Of a stretch of DNA of 64,000 bases, positions 13,501-26,245 are shown in pieces. This DNA is from Cinclus cinclus. Lineage: Eukaryota; Chordata; Aves; Passeriformes; Cinclidae. The position numbers and the translations under genes were made by a program. The notes beneath the pieces were generated by a model. That model did not search any database. It saw nothing but the letters and a program-made list of their open reading frames with translations, and was not told the origin of the DNA. How positions within the stretch are numbered: position 1 is the first letter of the stretch; each line of letters opens with the position of its first letter. The stretch is taken from NCBI RefSeq assembly GCF_963662255.1, contig NC_085046.1, positions 133,529,392 through 133,593,391 of the forward strand, read 5' to 3'.

Positions 13501-16500
13501 TCCCTTGACTAGCCATGGGGGGTACATTAATGGTCACTTCCTTCCCAGGGTGGAGACAGCTGAACCACCTTGCTGGTGGCCTCAGCATCAGGCAGGGACC
13601 TGAGGATGCCATGGAATCTGCCTGCCAGGTAGCTGGGAGAGACTCAGGACTATACAACTGGTCTATTAAAGGCTGAGCAGTAACACACTTCATGGTGCTG
13701 CTCTCCATTTTAATTTGACTGGCAACATTTGTCAGAAGAAAGTTCAGCTTCTGTAAAAATGCTGACAAACTTGATAACTGCGGTACATTATGTCAAGTCG
13801 GGTTTATTAAGCACACAAATTCAAAATGAAACCTTTTGTCTGTAGATAACAAAATGAACTTTATAACTTATAAAATACAGGGGCACCTTCCTTTTTTAGG
13901 CTATATCCTTTCCTAATGTATCCTTTCCTAAACTATTACCATGTGGTATAGAAACAAGGTATAGATTTTTTTTCAGGAAAGTCTGAAAAATGTCTTTTGG
14001 TGCTTAAATATTTTTTAAAAGTAGATTTTTAAACATATACACATTTTAAAGAATCTTACATATTTTTATAAATCTGAATTATGTAAGAACTGGAGGACAT
14101 ACGTATTTTTTCTGTGTTAGCTGTAAGTGGAAGGTCCACCCTGCCTGCTTGAAGTTCAGGCAAGAGGGACACCTGTACCACCCCCAGCAGTCCACAGCCA
14201 CAGCAGCAGATCTGGTGGTGGCAACATTTTCTGCCGTCTAGAAGTGCCTTATTTTCAGTAATTGGGAAAAATCAAAATGAATCATGGCATTTTTATTGAA
14301 GACAGGTATTTTAAATTAGTGGAAATCTGCTAGCTATCTCTTCAGTGGCTTCTGGCAGCCAGTGATACACTTTGATCATGCAATGCAAGCACGTGTCTAT
14401 GCCTGCTTGAGTCACTTCATTTTCTCTTAAGGATGCTCATGCCCTGGTTCCCATCTGCAGCTTCTGTGGTTCCTGCTGCTTGGTGCAGCAGAGCTTCTTC
14501 TGGAGCACAGACTCTTCTGCAGCCAATGTATCATCATCATTGTGGGCTGTGCCTGGAGGGTGAAGACATTAAGAAATGTCTTTACAGCCTTTATACTCTT
14601 GTGAACATAAAGTAAAAAGTTGTTGAAAATGTTCCTCCTACTTCCACAAAACCGAGAAACAAAATAGTTGTGTGGGTTTTCCATTTGTTTTTAAATAAGT
14701 AAGCAGTATTTCACAACCTATCTGTTCTAAAGTACGTTTCTCCTTTATATATAGATTCTCGGTACAACCTGTTATTAGTCAGCTTATCAAGGGGCATTTC
14801 TTACTTCTTAGGATGACAAGAAATGAAAACATATGCCCAAGATAGCATTTTCTCAGTAGGTGCCATTAACAGACTTCCCATTTTCTATTTGTGTCTCGTG
14901 GGCTCTTACCAGGGCTCTGGATCTCTATCTGCTGTGCAGCTGCAGTGTCTGAATGAACAGAGCATGGGCTGGCATCCCCACTCAGCCCCCTGGGCCATTC
15001 TGGGAGCTCTGCTGCAAATGTCAGTAGCTTCTTGGCCCTGTTAAAGAGCCTGGGTGAAAAGAGAAAGCTGGCTGTAATTAACCAGAGCTCAATGCTTAGA
15101 GCAGGAGGGTCTCCTGACAAAAGGGTGGGAGGATAATTTTGTCTTAAGCATAAAATATTTCTGTATCTTTGAAGATCTTTATTTCCCATCTAGTATAGGC
15201 TAACCTGATTTATGAATAAGAAATGCCAAAGAACAAGACAAGAATTTTTAAAACCTGTGTGGCCAGTACCTGGTGAAACTCTCTCAAGGAAAGAGAGCTT
15301 AAATTAACATATTTTCAATGGAGGATGTGGTGTATAGATCGAATATTAAAAAAAAGCCAACCAATTTAAAGTTAATTTTATACTGTCTATATGTTTTCTG
15401 CACACTTCACTAAAATGCTAAAATGATACTTACTATTCAAAATACTTGAATTATGCATAAGTTGGAAGGCAAAAATTCAATTCTGCTTTGGCAATGATGA
15501 GGGAAGATTTCTCATTTTGCCTAATCTCTAACTTGCCTTTGACACAGAGGTCTACCTGATGTGATTATATCCTGCAGAACACTCTGAGAACCAGTTTATG
15601 TTCCTGGCAAGAAGAAATTTTAGATGTTTTAGCCTCCTCACTGAGACTTTGCCCAAAGGCACTTTAACCTCAGTACAAGGGTAAATCTTGTCGCTCAAGG
15701 AAGATGTTCCATTTGGAAAAGTTTGGATGATTTCTTGTGGGATTGTGCTACTGCTGCCCTGGACTGGCTCCCCTCCTCAGCCCTGTTATCTGTTGGCAGC
15801 TCACAGAGCATGGTCTTTACACTCTGCAGCATGTCTTAATGCTCTCACTAAGGACTCTCTGGCTTGCTGCACCTCTGGCCCCAGGGCTGGCATTCCAGCT
15901 GCCAAGCAGCCCCGTGTAACAAGGCAGAGGCTGTCAGGAGACAGTGCAGGATGCCCAGCTGCAGGAGGAAGGCCAGACCAAAAGGTCCCCACTTGCCTGG
16001 GGGCATTGCAGCCTCAGGGCCTTTGTATCTGCCTGGGCTCAGATGTTGCTGGCTGTATCTCAATTGCTGATGGTTTATTATCAATTCTGCTTTCACAAAA
16101 TGCCTTTATCCCTCCCTGAATTTTCAGTGATGGGATCAGAATGTCTTATCCCATTTATAGCTCATGGAATAGAGGTAATAATGATGCATAAATTAGGTTT
16201 TTTTATTTCAAAAGAAGTCTTAAAGTTTTTTTTCAAGCAGTATGATCTACTGGGCAAGGCAGAAGAATTTGCAGATTTGTGTTTCCATGTCTTATGACAA
16301 GCATATCCACAGCATGCTACTTGAACCTGAGCTGTGGTTGCCTGCTGCGGGGATGATTATTTGTTGAGGTGGTAGAACTAGAACACACAAATCTGTGGTA
16401 CTGTAAGAGCACTGTAACTTTCAACCTGCTCTGCCATCTCGTCAAGAAGTTAAAAGGCCCTTTTGCTTCCAAATTTGACTACCTAAATATATGCATATTA

Positions 16501-18439
16501 TGATTGCATATAGCACAGAAATCTCGGGAACATTAAGTGCCTGGGGATATTGCAGCTGACTTGTAAACAACTCAGAAAACAGTCAAGCGCAGGGTTGGAA
16601 TCAGAAATGTAAATGCAATTGCCTAAATATAAAGTCCATGGATAAAACAGCATTGTTGATGAATAAATTACTTGCAGCTAGCACAAAAAATAATTGATTC
16701 TATGACAAAGTTAATTACATGGAAAAATGTTGTGAATTTGTATGGCTTCACTGTAAGCAAGGTATTCTATATGTCTAGGAGTATACCATGTAGCTCCCAA
16801 ACCACTGGATACACTGGATACGTACCCTTGAAAACTCTCAACTCAGTGTATGGGAAAGAAGATGGTAGTGTAGAATGTGATCCTCCCCAGTATGGAATGT
16901 GTGACAATCTCACAGTAATTTTCAGGGGAATAGGATTTGGGTGCTGGTTGCATAGCCCATAATAAAGTGACTTTCAAAAACGTCTAATCAGGCGAAGCAA
17001 CGAGTTTCCTTAGAGATAAAATCTTAAAATAGTCTGGACAGTTTGAATCTATCCTTAAAAGTAAAGCTTCAATAGATATAATCCTGCAACATTAATGTGA
17101 CAAATAAGAATGAAATAGAAATCATTATCACTTTTCAACCATTATGTAAAATTTTTCTTTGCTGAATATGACAGAGCTGGAAATTTCAAGACCCATGAAA
17201 ATTGTACTGAAGTAGATTTGCATAATGCACTGGAAGAGCTTTTGTGAACATTGAACTAGTGGGAGTTATTTAAATAACAGTATAGCAGCTATTAACAAAA
17301 TAGTGAGATTCAAAATAGTAATTTACTTTACGCATCTCTTCTAAAACATGTCCAGAATCAAGATATCTGTCAGCAAATAGTACAGCACTGCAACCCACCC
17401 TCTCAAAATTCTGAAAGAACAGATCAAGAAATTCTCATCCCTGACAAAACACAAACCTTAGTAGTAGAGCATATTATTTCCACATGTAAAGCAGCTCTGA
17501 AATATTATACAGCCATGGAGAGACCATATGATCTTGAGCTGTTAATCCTTACACAGGCTTAGGCAGGAAAAGAAGAATGAATTGTGTATGCTATGACTAT
17601 TTGAGTTGCATTATGTATTTAGCATGATTGCTGCCATTTTTCTCTCCTCCATCATCATCATCACCTCCCTCCCTACTCCTGCCATGCCTCATCCTCCTGG
17701 ATGTACATCTCCAGGCCCATGTGTGGTGTGGACAGTGCTTTGACTCCTTTGCCCGTGGACTCACTAACACTTCTCTCCCAGGCAGTGAGGATGTCTTGTC
17801 ACACTTGAACCACAAGTGGATTCTGGATTCTCCCGCTTGGAATTCATGGATCTAACCTGGCAGCAACCAATCTATATGTCTTCTGTAAATGATCCTCCAA
17901 GGGTTTACCTGTAGCAGTGCTGTCATGCTCCCAGGAATAATCACAAGGTTTGTGTTCATTTTTGTAAGTCTTTATTCTGTGTTGTGCCCTTGAAACCCAT
18001 GAAGTTCCAGCTTTGTCCATAAATCTTATTAAAAGGGTGTGGGTTGCCTGTTCCACACAGCAAAAAAAGCTATTTTTCAATTATTTAGACACCATTTATC
18101 TTCTCCTTCAAGCCTGGTCAAAACGTCTGGTTTAACATTGTCCTTTGTTATAGAGTGAGGGATGTTTTCCTATGTGCATGTGCTGTGGCCGCTTCCATAA
18201 GGGTGGCTAGGAGATGGAGAGAGGAGGTGGTTTTGGTTTGCTTTCTGGTACTCTGACCATTAACAATTGCCGTGTCTTTGCAAGGTAATTTTTGGTAATG
18301 TGTATAAAGGAAAACAAGGGTGTTTTGTATTCTTCCTCTACTTGCTCAAATACATAATGCTGGGAATATAAAGCAAATACCATGTTGAAATGCCTCTATT
18401 TATTTTTCAGCTAGCTCTCATGCCTGCAGTGTTTTCTTT
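10562..18439. other. OXR1 upstream intron, no gene seen
   Basis: This intronic sequence has some GC-richer patches (about 12450-12650, 13300-13680, 15760-16050) but nothing I can assign. A 115-codon frame on the - strand at 13421-13768 and a 143-codon frame at 15688-16119 look like chance: no domain, no splice context and competing frames on both strands. Confidence 0.55.
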
Positions 18440-18710
18440 GCTGAAGCTGGGCTCGGTGTTACGTTGTTAATACATACCTACCACTGTGAATTGCTTTGTG
18501 GGCTGTGTGGGTGTGGATTCGTTCCTAATCCTTTGGTGTCGCCACCCATGTGAAGATCACGTTGTGTTTGCTCTGTGCCGTCAAATGATCTCATATGCTG
18601 CTTGCATTTTCTGAAAACCCTGCTGCATGATCAACACATTAAGGAACAAACTGAAGGGCTTTTCTGCAGGTTTTTGTTTGTTTACTGTCAGACATCGATT
18701 TACCGCCGTC
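18440..18710. other. CpG-enriched intronic patch
   Basis: Unlike the surrounding CpG-depleted intron, about ten CpGs occur here (for example in CTCGGTG, TTACGTTG, ATTCGTTC, GTGTCGCC, ATCACGTTG, GCCGTC, CATCGATT, TACCGCCGTC). It has no convincing reading frame and no repeat signature that I recognise. It could be a conserved regulatory element or a fairly young unique insertion. Confidence 0.4.
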
Positions 18711-19552
18711 CTATATTCTAGTGTGCTATGTGGTGTTTGGTTTCTTTTCTTCTGCAATTCATAATGGCCAATTTAGATTTAAGTTGCAAGTCTGTTGCAC
18801 TTGGTTGCCTGCAGTACTTGGTAGTGGATAATTAGTGATAATACAAAAGATGGAGCATGTACTGAGCTGCTCTTTCCCTGTGAAAAACCTCCACCTTCCA
18901 GCAATCCTTGGCTCAAAGAATTTGTTGAATTACCTGCATGCTTCATAGCCTCTAATGGATGCTTTCTGCTTGACTTGTGTCTTTCTTTTCTGTACCAAGT
19001 GATACTTCTTGTCTGTACAATTATTTCTGTCATGCAATTATGTATACCATTCAAAGAAGTACTTAGCTCTGTTTGCTGCAAACATGTTGCTTGCCTTCCT
19101 TTGGTTCTTCTGCAATTTCTATCAGTGTAAAACCATTTGCCTCCCCCTTTCTGATTGTTGGCTGATTGTAGAAATCCCTGAGCTGTTTCCCTGCTGGTAA
19201 TTCCTTCCTACAGTCTATTTCATCTTGTGCCATGAGGAACCAACTCATCATCATCACAGGTGGTTTTTTTTCTGTGCCAGTATAATTCTGCTATCTTCCT
19301 TTTGGGAGGGGATGGCCAGAGCCATAACCAGGTCATATTCAAGAGCATTAAACAAAATATTTTCTAGCAGCCCTCCATGGCATTGCCTCATGCTGCAGGC
19401 ACGCAGAAGTGTTGGGTGTTAGGTGGAGCCTGACTGCAGACCACAAGCCTTTTACTTGATCCCTCTGAAATGCCAAAGCAGCCAAAAAATGCCCCAACCA
19501 TGTGCAAATGCAGATTTCTGTCCTGGCTGTGGGGGACAACCAGTGTGTCCAC

Positions 19553-19596
19553 AGGAGAATAAAGTAAATGTCTTAGGAGAATAAAGTAAATGTCTT
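19553..19596. repeat. Perfect 22-bp tandem duplication
   Basis: The unit AGGAGAATAAAGTAAATGTC plus TT occurs twice head to tail with no mismatch. The identity suggests a recent slippage or small duplication event. Confidence 0.9.
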
Positions 19597-22500
19597 GGGG
19601 GCTCTCTGTGCAGATGTCAGGGGCTTAGGCCTTCTCCTGTGTTTAAGTTGTCAGACCTTAGCAGTGTTGGGTTTAAAACAGAAGTTTACTTGGTTTACCT
19701 GTTGGTTTTATTTTTATTTTTTTTTCAAAATCAGATAAAACCTGGCTGTTGACATCAGTTTGAATCACATTTCTTGCTACAAAGAACTCAAATTCATAAC
19801 CAGCTCTTCAGAGCATTCAAAAATACTAAATACATCTCTGAAACTCTTGAAACAAGAGGTTTTGCCTCTCCTATTAACTGTGTAGTAAAATCTCTGCAAT
19901 AGTCACAAGGGGTGCAGAGAAGGGTTTTTTGTATTCGGTAGATAAGAATGAGCTAGGCTTTCCTCCAAATCTTTGTTGTAGCAAGGGATTTTTACTTTTA
20001 AATTCTCAAATATTTAACTGTAAAGATTCCCACCTCCTGAGATGCTTCTTATGGTTCTTTGGTTCCACCATAAATGGTTTAAGTGTTTCCCCCCCCCCCT
20101 TTTTGTTTCAGACTGGACTGCAAGCCATAATGGCTTTCAAGATCTCTTTAGCAAATAGTGTCTTTTTTTTTTTTTTGTCATCCTGCTTTACAAAAATGCT
20201 GTTTGACATTGTAATATTTTTAAAAATGCATGGATTTTGTTAGGAATGGATTAAGTTTGTGATAGTGAATGCCAGGAATGAAATCCTAATGCTCATAAAT
20301 TCTACAGCAGAGTTTCTGGGTAATTCACTAACCCCAGGACTTCCTAGATGTATGGCCTACCAAACACCTGATGACATTTTTATTTTTGAGGGAACTGGTA
20401 AGAAACTGTTCAAAGTGACCCATTCCTGGGAAGTGCTGCTGGGGAGCTCAGGTTGCCAGCTGGGCAGGAGGAGGTCAAAGCATCTGTCGGGTAGTTTCTA
20501 AGATGCAGTAGTACATTTTGCAGCTGTATGCAGAGGAAGGACAGAAATAAAGTGCAAATTCAACAGCTAGTCAGTGTATATACCTACAGGGATGTCATAT
20601 CACGCAGCTTGGAGATGAATATTCCTCCTGGATTGGCTGAAAGAGCAAACCATCAGTGATTAGTAACCAGAGGGTGCTGAGAGGCAGATTTGGGTTTTGT
20701 GCCTCTGTTCAGTAGATTAGAGGTACCAAGGCTGTATATAAGGTTTCCAACAGCTGGAGTTACTGGGATGAGCAGCATATGTCCTAGGAAGATACAGCAA
20801 GATAGAAATGGAGAAAATGGAAGTTTAATGGCTTATTAGCAACAGTGCAATTGAGCTACACAAACAGGTGCACCAAATATGTGTTTGAACAGGGCTGTGT
20901 CAAACCAAGGAGCTGCTCAGATGTGTTCCAAGCAAACACAGCATCTCTAGACCCAGTCACCAGCAGCTGAGTGACCCCAGCTTTGGCCTTAGGATGTGTT
21001 GTCTTGATTACTTGTCAACAACTGGTCCTTCAGAGCTATTCTGTGTTAGCTTCTCCTCTGAATGAGCCTCTTTTGCTAGGAACGTGTCTGTCTCTTCTAA
21101 CATCCCGAGGAGAGCACAACCATAATTCACAGAAGCTGCCAGAAAACAGCAGCAGTAACCAGCTCAGGGTTCCACAGGTCCCAGAGAATGCAGATTTTCT
21201 TAGTTTTGTTGCATGGTTTTCTCTCCCCTAGGTTCCTATGGCTTAAGGATAGCTGCAGAAAAGGAAATTTTTGTCCCTTCTACTTCAGATCTCAGTCAAG
21301 TTAGGACTTTGTCCTTGCTGTCAGACAAGCATTTCCCAGCCCAACCAGTGCAGAGCTGTCTTTGCAGCATTGTTATCTGGCTGCCAGCTGGGAGGCTGCA
21401 GCAAGCAGCAGCATTTTGTGACACCAGGCAATATTGAAAGACCTGTGTTACCCATTGTTGAAAAGTTAGGTGAAGGCTGGTACAAAATACGTAGAATAAA
21501 AGAAAAAAAAGATTTGCCACAATATTTCTTTTATCTTTTATTTATTTTTCTACAAGCAGGCAGCCTGAAATAAAGCAAGAATGAAGAATGTGATCCCAAA
21601 GCATTTCATGTTCAGATTCCTTTCTGATGAAGAATAAATCATTTCAGCGCAACAGTGCAGCTGTAATATATATAAAAAAACCCAGCAGAAAACCCAAAAC
21701 CTAGTGCAACACAAAGCTAGTAATAAAGGAAGGTGTTGGAGAAGGGTCAGGCTCATGGAGAATTCACTCTTTTGGCTTTAAAATGCCTGCAGAACTCAGA
21801 CTTACTTGCAAGACATGGGGGTCTACTGAAGATACAGTTCAAAGACTGCAGTGTTTTTCAAACTATTTGCTAGCCATGGCTATACCAATATACAATTCAG
21901 GTGGGCTGAAGGAAGATGCATTAGAGTAAGCTGTTTGTTTTTGTCAAGTCATTGCCATAAAATTGTGTCCTTGCTTGAACCTGTGTCCTACTCAGCAGAC
22001 CCTGTTATTGCAGTCTGGATTAATTCAGACCCTGAATCTTTCTGTCTTTCCTGCCAGAAAAAGCACTGTCACCATGGTCTCTCAAGAACAGTTTGACAAT
22101 ATTACATGCACTTGTTCGGCTGTCATACTCCTGCTTTGTTAATTTTGGTACTTATTTCTTTGGAAGTCTTACTTTTAAATTATTCTCAATTTCAAGAATA
22201 GATAACTTCTTTGACATTAATTTGCTACAGGCATTTTAACCAAATCTTTTATTAATCATAAGTCACTTGAAAAAGGCCATGTGAAAATCTTACTGCGCAG
22301 ATGACAGGTATTATCCCTTTATTCCTATGTGATACTAGAAGAATAGACAGTGTATTTGTAATAACAATCTGGTGTTCCCCACAGTGCAACAAGCTATTTT
22401 ATTAGCTACCACCAGACAGCATTATTAATTGGACTGTCCTTCAGACAGCCTTGGTGGTGAAAAACGTGTTCCTAACACAGCTGAAAATATAAATCATAAC

Positions 22501-25205
22501 AGTATTTTTCAATTTGTAAAATTTATTTTCACTCGCCTGCTGTCTTCCTTTGGGGCAGAACAGAGACTTGCATAATGCAGGACATATGTACACTTATTGA
22601 TCTGAAGGCTTCAGGATTATGGAGAGGTGCTAAACATTTTGTAGCCTCTTTGCCCACAGCTATTTTGCACAACACAGAAGCAATACCCTGCAATCCCACT
22701 GAAAGCTGTGGTCTGAGGTAAAGCATTACTTTTTAAAAACTAGTGGTTTTCTTCTCAAAAGTCATCCTTTAAATCTTCAAAGGTTTCTAGTTGTGAGGAA
22801 TTAAAAAGATTTTATATCACCTGAGAGATGGTATACTTAACAATGTAGCAGAATAACATTATAATGGAACACCATTCACTATTAATGATTCAATGAAATA
22901 TTCCAGCCTTTATTTTGGGTAAATATATTTGACCAGCTGTAGGCTTAAAGCTATAAGTGTTCAACAATGGTCTCAGTTTCAGAAGCATCATTTCAAGCAA
23001 AAGATCTTTATTTTCTTCTTACACAATGTTTACTCAGAGAGGATGCCCTGCCCATTCTTGATTTTATATGTATCAGTGCTCATAATGCTGTTAGTTTATC
23101 CCAAGCTGTGTCTCCACTGACTCCATATGCGGGTCCATTGACCAAGACCCTTCAAGCAAAGATAGTTTTGTCACAGTGACAAGTTCTTCCCATACCTATA
23201 AGGCTCTTTGAACAGCAAGAGCAAACGTGGGCAGCTGGTTAATGTGGAGCAGTAGCTGTTCATTGTTTCTAGTAATGTCACTCTTATAAGTCATTAAAAT
23301 AAGCTACTGGTGTTTCTGTATGAGCACAGTGCAGAGTTAAAGCAGAAACGGTGGAGGCTGGATGCTGCCTACCTCAGAACTTTCAATGAGTTCTGGAGTA
23401 ATTAAGGACAAACCAAGAAATAAAACTACAAAGGTCCAGGGTCTAACTCAGAAAACCCATGAACCTGAATCTTCTGGAGGTTGGAAAGGTATCCACTGAG
23501 AGACTTGTTGGCAATATTAGTTGAAATGATGCAGTACAGCCTTTCTGATATGTAGGAGGGATAAATGTCCCTGTCAGCCTGAACTGTTGGTGCAGAGTCA
23601 CTGGAGTTAAGAACCACTACTTCAAATGCAAGACACCTGGGACTTGTCCATGAAAAGGTTCTAGTGAAAGTAGCCTTACTGAATGACATAGAGAAGCTCA
23701 GTTCTAACTGCCAGTTTTCTAACTTCTAGTCCTTTCCCTGGACTAAGCAATACCCTGTATGGGTATAGTTATTTTCCCTCTTAGTGTTATTCATAATATT
23801 CTATATAGACATTAATACATTGACATATCTTCCAGAGGTTGATCATGACCTGTGTATTTTGCAATCTGTTTAGAGCAGTTGTTATTATTATGACAATATT
23901 TAATCAGATAATATCTTAAACTAGCAGATTCCATTCTCAGTGGAGTAGTCCATGCTGTTTAATTGCAACCAATACCTGGAGAAAATGTTTGAAAAATAAG
24001 TAAGTGCAGAGTTAAGAAGGGGCTGCTTAACATTAAATTGTTAGCCTAATAAAATTGTCCTCAAGCATTGCAGGACTTTATCACTTTACTTCACTTACTT
24101 CAAAATTTCAGAGTTGTTATGACCCCTTCCTCTGAAATAAATATCTCACTGCAATGTCATAAACCTTTTTTATTTCCGGGATCAAATACTGTAGTCAGCT
24201 ATATTCCTTTATAGAGACCTAATTTAAGAAAAGGATTGACAAAATCCAATGGGTATGCTGTGAACTTCCTTATAACAGGTAATTTGTCTCTATTCAATAA
24301 CTTCACTAGCATAGTAAACTCTATTTCACATTGCTAGAGATAGTGGAGTTATCAGAACTGAGGTGAATCAGTGATGGGAGTGTACTCACACCACTCCAAA
24401 GTAGGCTTTGAGAGTTTGTTAAGTCTTTCCATCAGAACTTTGATAAAATGTCTCGATTGAGAATGATAATGCCATTTGCCTCCACTTTAAAAAGGATTTT
24501 CACCACGTCTGGAAATACACTTGTGCACAAGTTGTGATGTTATGTCTGGTTGTGTGCACAACTGGAGGGGTAAAATGCTAGATTCTGGATGTCAGGCTTA
24601 GGGAATAGTGGTTAATAATTCATACAGTACCTGGATGCCAGTAATGAGTTGAACACTAATCCCTTCTACAGAACAGAGAATTTTTTTTCCTTTTTCCACT
24701 GCTATTGCAGTGCAAAAATTATACCTGGAGTTAGTAGGATTCTTGAAAAAGAGTGTGTTGAAAATATTGCAGAATGGTAAATGCAGTTGTAGAGCTACAT
24801 CTGAATTCAGAATCTCCTACATCAATTCTTTACTCTCAAGGCTTTCAGTGGTTTTGTGCAAATTATTTAATTTCTTTGTAGTCCCCTCATCTGTGGAAAC
24901 ATAAGCCAAGCAATTTAAAGATAGGGTGAGAATGGTGGGCAGCTTGGCTTAGAAATAGATTAGGGACTGATCCTTCAAGCAGCTCTGCATCTGATCTGAG
25001 GGCAGTTTACTCTTTGCTGCTACATGGGAGATGGATGTGCTGTAACTGATTTAGCAGATCCTGAAAGGGGAAATTAATGCAAGGCCTCACTTATCACTGC
25101 TGTTCTGTGTTCAGCTGTGACGTGCACAAATTATTGTACAATGAACAGTGGAATATCGCTGTTTTTCAACACCTAATCTAGGTATAGAATGATGATTAGT
25201 AATGC

Positions 25206-25229
25206 TTTACTGTCTTAAATTACCTCTAG
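25206..25229 (+). other. Splice acceptor region of the OXR1 exon
   Basis: A pyrimidine-leaning stretch ends in CTCTAG immediately before the exon. A possible branch-point match (TTTAC, A near 25209) lies about 20 bases upstream, with no other AG between it and the acceptor. A second AG follows 7 bases later (ATTAAAG). The assignment is by consensus and position only. Confidence 0.6.
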
Positions 25230-25426
25230 ATTAAAGAAAAAGTCCCAGTCGGTGGATATTAGTGGGCCAGGATGCAACCCAGTGGCAGCTGAAGCTCAGA
25301 CACCTCCACCCAGCAAATCTTTACCTGCCACTCAGACAGCAGCTTCCGAGGAGGAACAGGACAACACCACAAACACCCAAAGGCGCAACCCGCGGAGGAG
25401 TGACTTGAAGAGATTTTACACCATTG
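25230..25426 (+). CDS. OXR1: OXR1 N-terminal coding exon (internal exon, 65 full codons)
   Basis: OXR1 is a TLDc-domain protein that protects cells, notably neurons, against oxidative stress; family members also interact with the V-ATPase. This exon encodes part of the disordered N-terminus that precedes the LysM domain. Read from TTA at 25231 the frame begins LKKKSQSVDI, continues through a Pro/Ala/Thr-rich stretch (PPPSKSLPATQTAASEEEQ), then NTTNTQ and a basic end, RRSDLKRFYTI. From my knowledge of the human protein the matching parts are KKKSQSVDI, EEEQ, NTQ and RRSELKRFYTI, with the variable middle diverged. The exon ends one base into a codon (G), which fits the human Asp codon that follows FYTI. 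There is no stop in frame and no initiator Met within the exon, so the start lies upstream. The 3' edge is firm; the 5' edge has two candidate AG sites (see findings). The frame stays open for about 90 bases past the donor, which is chance. Confidence 0.93.
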
Positions 25427-25432
25427 GTGAGT
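25427..25432 (+). other. Splice donor GTGAGT
   Basis: The hexamer GTGAGT follows ACCATTG and is a near-perfect U1 donor consensus. It cuts the reading frame after the first base of a codon, as expected for the boundary between the FYTI and DTGQKK segments of OXR1. Confidence 0.9.
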
Positions 25433-25989
25433 TTTCTTTCACAGAAAAAAATCAAATACACTTGATGCAAAAACAGGGTCTGACTGTTTATTTGTGGTTT
25501 ATTTCTTTTGCTTAGTTTCGGCTGGCTGCTAAGTTTACAAATGCTCACAGTGAGCAATAAATTATCATATCTTAGTGCTGATGTCAAATTACTCTAAAGA
25601 ATTAACCTGCTTTATTTACCTGAATTCTTTCTTACTCTTTTTTTAAGTATTCCATAAGAAGTATTGAAGGAATCACAAAAGCAATTTTGAAAGGAATGCT
25701 TTAAGAAAAATGTAATTCTTACATTATGGAACGGATTTCCTTAAAATTTCGGCAGAGATTGTTTGGAAGGTTCCTGATTAGAAAGGATTTCCAGTTTGGA
25801 GAGGGAGGAGGCATACTGAGTGTGAAGAATTATTTAGAATTATATCTTTCTCTGAATATTTTGGTTTTCTGGATCTTCATCTGAGATGTCAGCACCTCCA
25901 TGAGTCTTATAAAACCATCTTAGGCACCCTGGAACATGTTTTGCAGCCTGCTTCCCCATAAATAATTTTGAGATTGTGCTTGACTCCTT
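25433..25989. other. Start of OXR1 downstream intron, no feature seen
   Basis: The sequence is AT-rich between the splice donor and the first CR1 copy. No repeat or reading frame of note was found apart from the read-through of the exon frame. Confidence 0.55.
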
Positions 25990-26245
25990 TTGGCAAGATT
26001 GGAAGGGACCACAGTGGGTCATCTGGTCTGATCTCCCTGCTTGAGCAGGCTCATCCCAGAGCACATAGTACAAAATTGCATCCAGATGGCTCTTTAATAT
26101 CTCCAGTGAGGGATACTCCACAACCTCTCTGGGCAACCTGTTCTAGTGCTCAGTCACTGCACAGTAAAGAAGTTCTTCTCCATGTTCAGATGGAACTTCC
26201 TGTGCACCAGTTTCTGTCCATTGCCTCTTGTCTATTGCTTGGCAA
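25990..26245 (-). mobile_element. CR1 LINE fragment, 3' end, antisense to OXR1
   Basis: Read on the + strand this is the complement of a CR1 3' region: a GGAAGGGACC block, TCATCTGGTCTGATCTCCCTGCTTGAGCAGG-like text, CTCCACAACCTCTCTGGGCA, CAGTAAAGAAGTTCTTCTCC and CATTGCCTCTTGTC. All are diagnostic of avian CR1 tails. It is clearly diverged, has lost a clean terminal repeat, and is 5' truncated as most CR1 copies are. Confidence 0.9.

Larger units (their letters stand above)
18711..25229. other. OXR1 upstream intron adjoining the exon, no gene seen
   Basis: The stretch is AT-rich. It holds a 22-bp tandem duplication at 19553-19596, an 11-C homopolymer at 20089-20099 and scattered T tracts. I saw no transposon or RNA gene. 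Reading frames are short and unsupported. Confidence 0.55.

Noticed and set aside
13421..13768. 115-codon frame on the - strand, considered as a processed pseudogene
   Set aside because: No family was recognised, and there is no poly(A) tail or target-site duplication around it.
15688..16119. 143-codon frame with overlapping frames on both strands
   Set aside because: It is a GC-richer stretch in which several frames stay open by chance; the composition is Leu/Cys/Ser/Ala-rich with no domain.
25427..25515. Continuation of the OXR1 exon frame past the donor to 25515
   Set aside because: The GTGAGT donor and the match to the OXR1 exon end at FYTI show that this is intron; the read-through is chance.
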